DNA of 51,206 bases from Cylindrodendrum hubeiense (Eukaryota; Ascomycota; Sordariomycetes; Hypocreales; Nectriaceae). The position numbers were made by a program, and so were the translations under genes. The stretch covers positions 1-51,206 of the forward strand of contig JAANBB010000293.1 in NCBI GenBank assembly GCA_014621425.1, given 5' to 3'. Shown here piece by piece: positions 47,469-51,206 of the stretch. The notes beneath the pieces are model-generated. The model saw only the letters and a program-made list of their open reading frames with translations. It had not been told where the DNA came from and searched no databases. Within the stretch, counting starts at the first letter, position 1, and every line of letters begins with the position of its first letter.

Positions 47469-48599
47469 TGGATGCAGGGATGGTTAACGCAATGTGATGG
47501 ATGCGAGCGATTACAACAGGGAGCGGGCGGCTCTGGGCTTGGAACGGAGTTTTGGAGTGTGGGAGGGCGGACATTTCGCCTGATGTGTTTTTGGGATCAA
47601 AATTGCTTCCTCTTTACGAGGAGGGTTGGCTGATATATTTAGCTTAGGTGCAACTGGTTTAGCTGGAGGCAATCTAGCCATAACCTGCATGGCATCACCT
47701 GCATGGTGGACGATGGTAGCGAAGTCGATAGTAAGCACAGCTACATTACATGGATGACTTCGGTTCCCCTCAATTGCAAACCCCGGGGTTCAAGATGCAA
47801 CACATCGTATGTCCCATCTCTCTTCATCTCCGCAATACTGACCAGAGGCCGGATCTGGGGTGTGGTTCCGACTCTGGGGAATATGCGACCTGTGAGCCTC
47901 GGGGCTTATGGCGCTTTGGCAATGCTGCGGTTGCGATTGGGCGGGGGGGCAGAATGAACCTCGGCTTCTCCACATGGCCTGCCAGGTCTGGTCCACCCTG
48001 AGTCGGAGACAAGTACACGCCAGAACTAAGCAGTGCCATGACATCAACGCCACCGACGGCCCAGAGGCTCTTAGTGTGCTCGATCTCTTTCACATGTCTG
48101 CGGCGGATCGAGACGAAGCGAGGGACGCAACGCGGGCGTCAGCTGCACATGACGGCGGAATGGCGGTCCTGGCCGCCATGACCGCATCGAGACTTTGCCT
48201 CGACCTGCGAGGCTCATGACCGGCTCCAGACCCCCGGACTCAGGCCTGGTACCACCCCAGGATTTGCCATTTGCTCGGCTCCCACCCCACAGCCCAGTTG
48301 ACGGAGCGGTCATCAATCCCCTGTGTCTTGTAGCGGCCTTTTGGTGGGGGAGACAACATGTGATTGCTGGCTGTTGCCGAACGGGACGGAATTTAAGGGA
48401 CACGCAAGGGCCCATCTGCGCGCATCTTGGGAGATCAAAAACTTGGGCCTGTTCCGCTTCTATCCTGTTTCTGTTCTTGCTCGAAAACTCCTTCATCCAT
48501 CGCGTAGACGTGCTCTTCTGTCCTTCAACTCTACTACCAAGGGACCCTGATTTCTCATCCCCTGTCGACTGTGCCTTACTCCTCCACATCCCTCCAGTC
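47469..48599. other. intergenic region between FEN1 and the cytochrome b5-ACAD gene
   Basis: About 1.1 kb with no recognisable gene; the right part is the promoter and CT-rich leader of the next gene. Confidence 0.45.
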
Positions 48600-50467
48600 A
48601 TGTCGCGAGTATTTACTGCCGGCGACGTTGCGTCGCATAACAAGCCTGGCGACCTCTTTATCGTTGTCGACGGCGACGTCTACGACGTAACGAAGTTCCA
48701 GGATGACCACCCCGGTATGTCTATATTTTTTGCCTGAACATCCTCAACCCAGCCCGTGAACGGTGTCCGGACAGACCCCAGGCAGCCTCGGAGCCATGAC
48801 AGACCCAGCTCGCTAACAATTGCGGTCACAGGCGGCAAGAAGATCCTCCAGCGCGTCGCTGGCAAGGACGCCTCCAAGCAGTTCTGGAAGTACCACAACG
48901 ATGGCATCCTGAAGAAGTACCAGTCCAAGCTTCTCGTCGGCTCTCTCGACACCAAGCCCAAGCCAGAGCCCAAGGCCGAGCCTGCGCCCGCGCCCGTTGT
49001 CAAGGCGCCTTCACCCAAGGCTGTCGCCGCCGCCGAGAAGGAGGCGTCCAGCAGCGAGGAGACGGAGCCCCTCGATGCGTTTGGCGAGCAGATTCCCTTT
49101 GCCGACCCCAGCTGGTACCAGAACGTGAGTCTTCCCTGTCCAATTGTGCCCTGGAGCACTGTTGCTAATGCGATATCCCATCCCAGTACCACTCTCCCTA
49201 CTTCAACGAGACTCATGTTGCCCTTCGCGCCGAGGTTCGTGAGTGGATCGAGGCTGAGATCGAACCCAATGTCACTGAGTGGGACGAGGCCAAGCTTGTG
49301 CCTGCCGAGATCTACAAGGAGATGGGCCGCCGCGGTTACCTCGCCGGTCTGCTCGGCGTCGACTACCCAACCGAGTACGCTCCCAACGGCGTCAAGTCGG
49401 TGACCCCGGACAAGTGGGATCTCTTCCACGAGCTGCTGATCACGGACGAGCTGTCGCGCACCGGCTCCGGCGGCTTCGTGTGGAACGTCATCGGCGGCTT
49501 CGGCATCGGCTGCCCGCCTGTCATCAAGTTCGGTACCAAGGCCCTCAAGGACCGCATTCTGCCGGGCATCCTGAGCGGTGACAAGCGCATCTGCCTCGCC
49601 ATCACCGAGCCCGATGCCGGCAGCGACGTCGCCAACTTGACCTGCGAGGCCAAGCTGAGCGAGGACGGCAAGCACTTTATCGTCAACGGTGAGAAGAAGT
49701 GGATCACCAACGGTATCTGGAGCGACTACTTCACCACTGCCGTGCGTACCGGTGGCCCCGGCATGAACGGCGTCAGCTTGCTGCTCATCGAGAGAGGCGA
49801 GGGTGTTAGCACCCGTCGCATGGACTGCCAGGGTGTATGGTCCAGCGGAACGACCTACATCACCTTTGAGGATGTCAAAGTCCCCGTGGAGAACCTCCTC
49901 GGCAAGCAGAACCAGGGTTTCCGAGGTAAGCAATACAATCCCATCTCTTGAAAGCGCTTACTAACACATCCAGTCATCATGACCAACTTCAACCACGAGC
50001 GCATGGGCATCATCATCCAGTCCGTCCGCTTCTCGCGAGTCTGCTACGAGGAGTCGGTCAAGTACGCCAACAAGCGCCGCACCTTTGGCAAGAAGCTTAT
50101 TGAGCACCCCGTCATCCGCATGAAGCTTGCACACATGGCTCGCCAGATCGAGGCCTCGTACAGCTGGCTCGAGAGCCTCATCTACCAGTGTGAGAAGATG
50201 GGCGAGACCGAGGCTATGCTGCGACTGGGTGGACCCATTGCCAGTCTCAAGGCCCAGTCCACCTTGACCTTCGAGTTCTGCGCCCGCGAGGCCAGCCAGA
50301 TCTTTGGCGGTCTGAGCTACTCGCGCGGTGGCCAGGGCGGCAAGGTCGAGAGACTGTACCGAGACGTGAGGGCTTACGCCATTCCTGGCGGCAGCGAGGA
50401 GATTATGCTGGACCTCAGCATGCGACAGAGTTTGAGAGTGGCCAAGGCCATGGGGATGAAGCTGTAG
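48600..50467 (+). CDS. cytochrome b5-acyl-CoA dehydrogenase fusion protein, 4 exons, 546 aa
   Basis: FAD-dependent acyl-CoA oxidation with a built-in heme domain. Exons are 48600-48714, 48832-49124, 49187-49925 and 49974-50467; introns 117, 62 and 48 bp, phases match. Residues 1-75 are a cytochrome b5 domain with axial ligands H37 (DDHPGGKKIL) and H60 (FWKYHND). A Pro/Ala/Lys linker (PKPEPKAEPAPAPVV) leads to an acyl-CoA dehydrogenase from about 135: LRAEVREWIEAEI, FAD/substrate motif ICLAITEPDAGSDVAN, EKKWITNG, FNHERMG, YANKRRTFGKKL, and ASQIFGGLSYSRGGQG followed by YRDVRAYAIPGGSEEIM. No mitochondrial presequence is seen. The C-terminal MKL is not a canonical PTS1. The fusion is known in filamentous fungi. 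It may pass electrons to heme rather than to ETF; that is inference. Confidence 0.93.
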
Positions 50468-51206
50468 AGGGTGAAATGAGATGGAAAAGAGGGAGCCTTG
50501 TATGAGTATCACAGCATCCAAGGGGGACTATGATTCTGGAGTTTGGCCTTTTGTTGTTATTACTGCTGGTCATTGCTGCTGGCCATTACTGCTGGTCACC
50601 GCCATTCAGGTCTTAGAGGCGAAGGATAGTGTGGGGATTCATATTCATTCTCGCACAGAACTAGTGAAATTCAAGATGTCACTTAGAAACGAATTAATCT
50701 CTTACTCTGTACCGTATCCCTTCGGGTTTCCCTTGTGTTTTCCCTTTGAGTTTAATGGGCATTTCATCGCGTACGGGGTGCAGGGATCATCGAGGCTTCG
50801 AGCACGGGGAGACAAAGACAACGAACTGGATGGCCAGTGACCATCCATCCATCTCCCCACCCACAAGCTAAGGGAATCGTCCGTCGATTGCCGGCAATTT
50901 CCAGAAGGCCCGCGAATCGCAATTACAAGGGAGCGCGTGCCCCAAAGTGGAGGAAGCGGAGGACCCATCAACCCCAGCTTGTCCAGCCAAGAGCTTCGAC
51001 ATCAGGCTGTCCATTCCAGCTGACGTTGGGAGAAAACGAAACCCCGGGCAGCCCCGCGCACCACGTGACCACGAAAATGCAGGGCCTTCCGCCGCAACGA
51101 GGCACACATCGTCACCTCCAATGTGCAAACTAGAGCCTGCTCAACTCCTCCCTCCACTCTCCAACCCAACACCCGCACACCGCACACCGCACACCACGAC
51201 CTCACA
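50468..51206. other. 3' flank of ACAD gene and probable promoter of a gene beyond the right edge
   Basis: Contains a short imperfect tandem (TTACTGCTGGTCA-like, about 50557-50600), a CACGTGACC box near 51063, and at the end a CT/CA-rich leader-like stretch with GCACACC repeats. That pattern suggests a plus-strand gene starting just outside the window. Confidence 0.4.

Noticed and set aside
48680..49933. 417-codon open frame antisense to the cytochrome b5-ACAD gene
   Set aside because: It is a mirror of strong C-ending codon bias on the sense strand. It crosses two introns of the real gene and has no known domain.

Overview
This window is chromosomal DNA from a filamentous ascomycete, Pezizomycotina and most likely a Sordariomycete. 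That placement is an inference from gene architecture: short 48-117 bp GT-AG introns with CTAAC-like branch points, fungal-only families (Zn2Cys6 and C2H2/fungal_trans regulators, a WSC sensor, a fungal NLR relic, Mis14) and CT-rich leaders. I see no rRNA, tRNA, CRISPR, phage or intact transposon. Gene models were spliced by hand from the raw sequence. Exon phases were checked at every junction and all agree except where stated.

Left part (1-16.5 kb) is accessory in character. It opens with a small candidate catabolic cluster: a fumarylacetoacetase-like hydrolase (-), a tandem C2H2 plus fungal_trans regulator (-) and a divergent MFS transporter (+). The regulator/transporter promoter carries a 13-bp-periodic CTGCTAAG motif array. 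A 3.6 kb gene-poor stretch follows, then an MFS sugar/polyol transporter with an ordered promoter (GC repeats, three AAATGCGGG repeats, TATAAA), an orphan single-exon gene, and a decayed NLR-type (STAND/NACHT) gene.

Middle part (16.9-27 kb) is core housekeeping: Mis14/Nsl1 kinetochore subunit (+), Sec14 lipid-transfer protein (-), RMND1/DUF155 mitochondrial protein (+), a Gln/Pro-rich nuclear protein probably linked to chromatin (-), and vacuolar aspartic protease PEP4 (-).

From 28.8 to 33.6 kb the content is again variable. There is a Zn2Cys6 regulator whose conserved first splice junction appears broken, then a head-to-head pair of unknown membrane proteins (one polytopic, one Cys-rich single-pass). 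A 6.4 kb region without a recognisable gene (33.6-40.0 kb) precedes a WSC-domain cell-wall sensor. The right end is housekeeping: Nup37-like nucleoporin, FEN1 flap endonuclease with an ACGCGT box upstream, and a cytochrome b5-acyl-CoA dehydrogenase fusion.

No clearly unprecedented system stands out. The best leads are the hydrolase/regulator/transporter cluster with its motif array, the divergent membrane pair, and the two damaged or suspect regulatory/immune-type genes.
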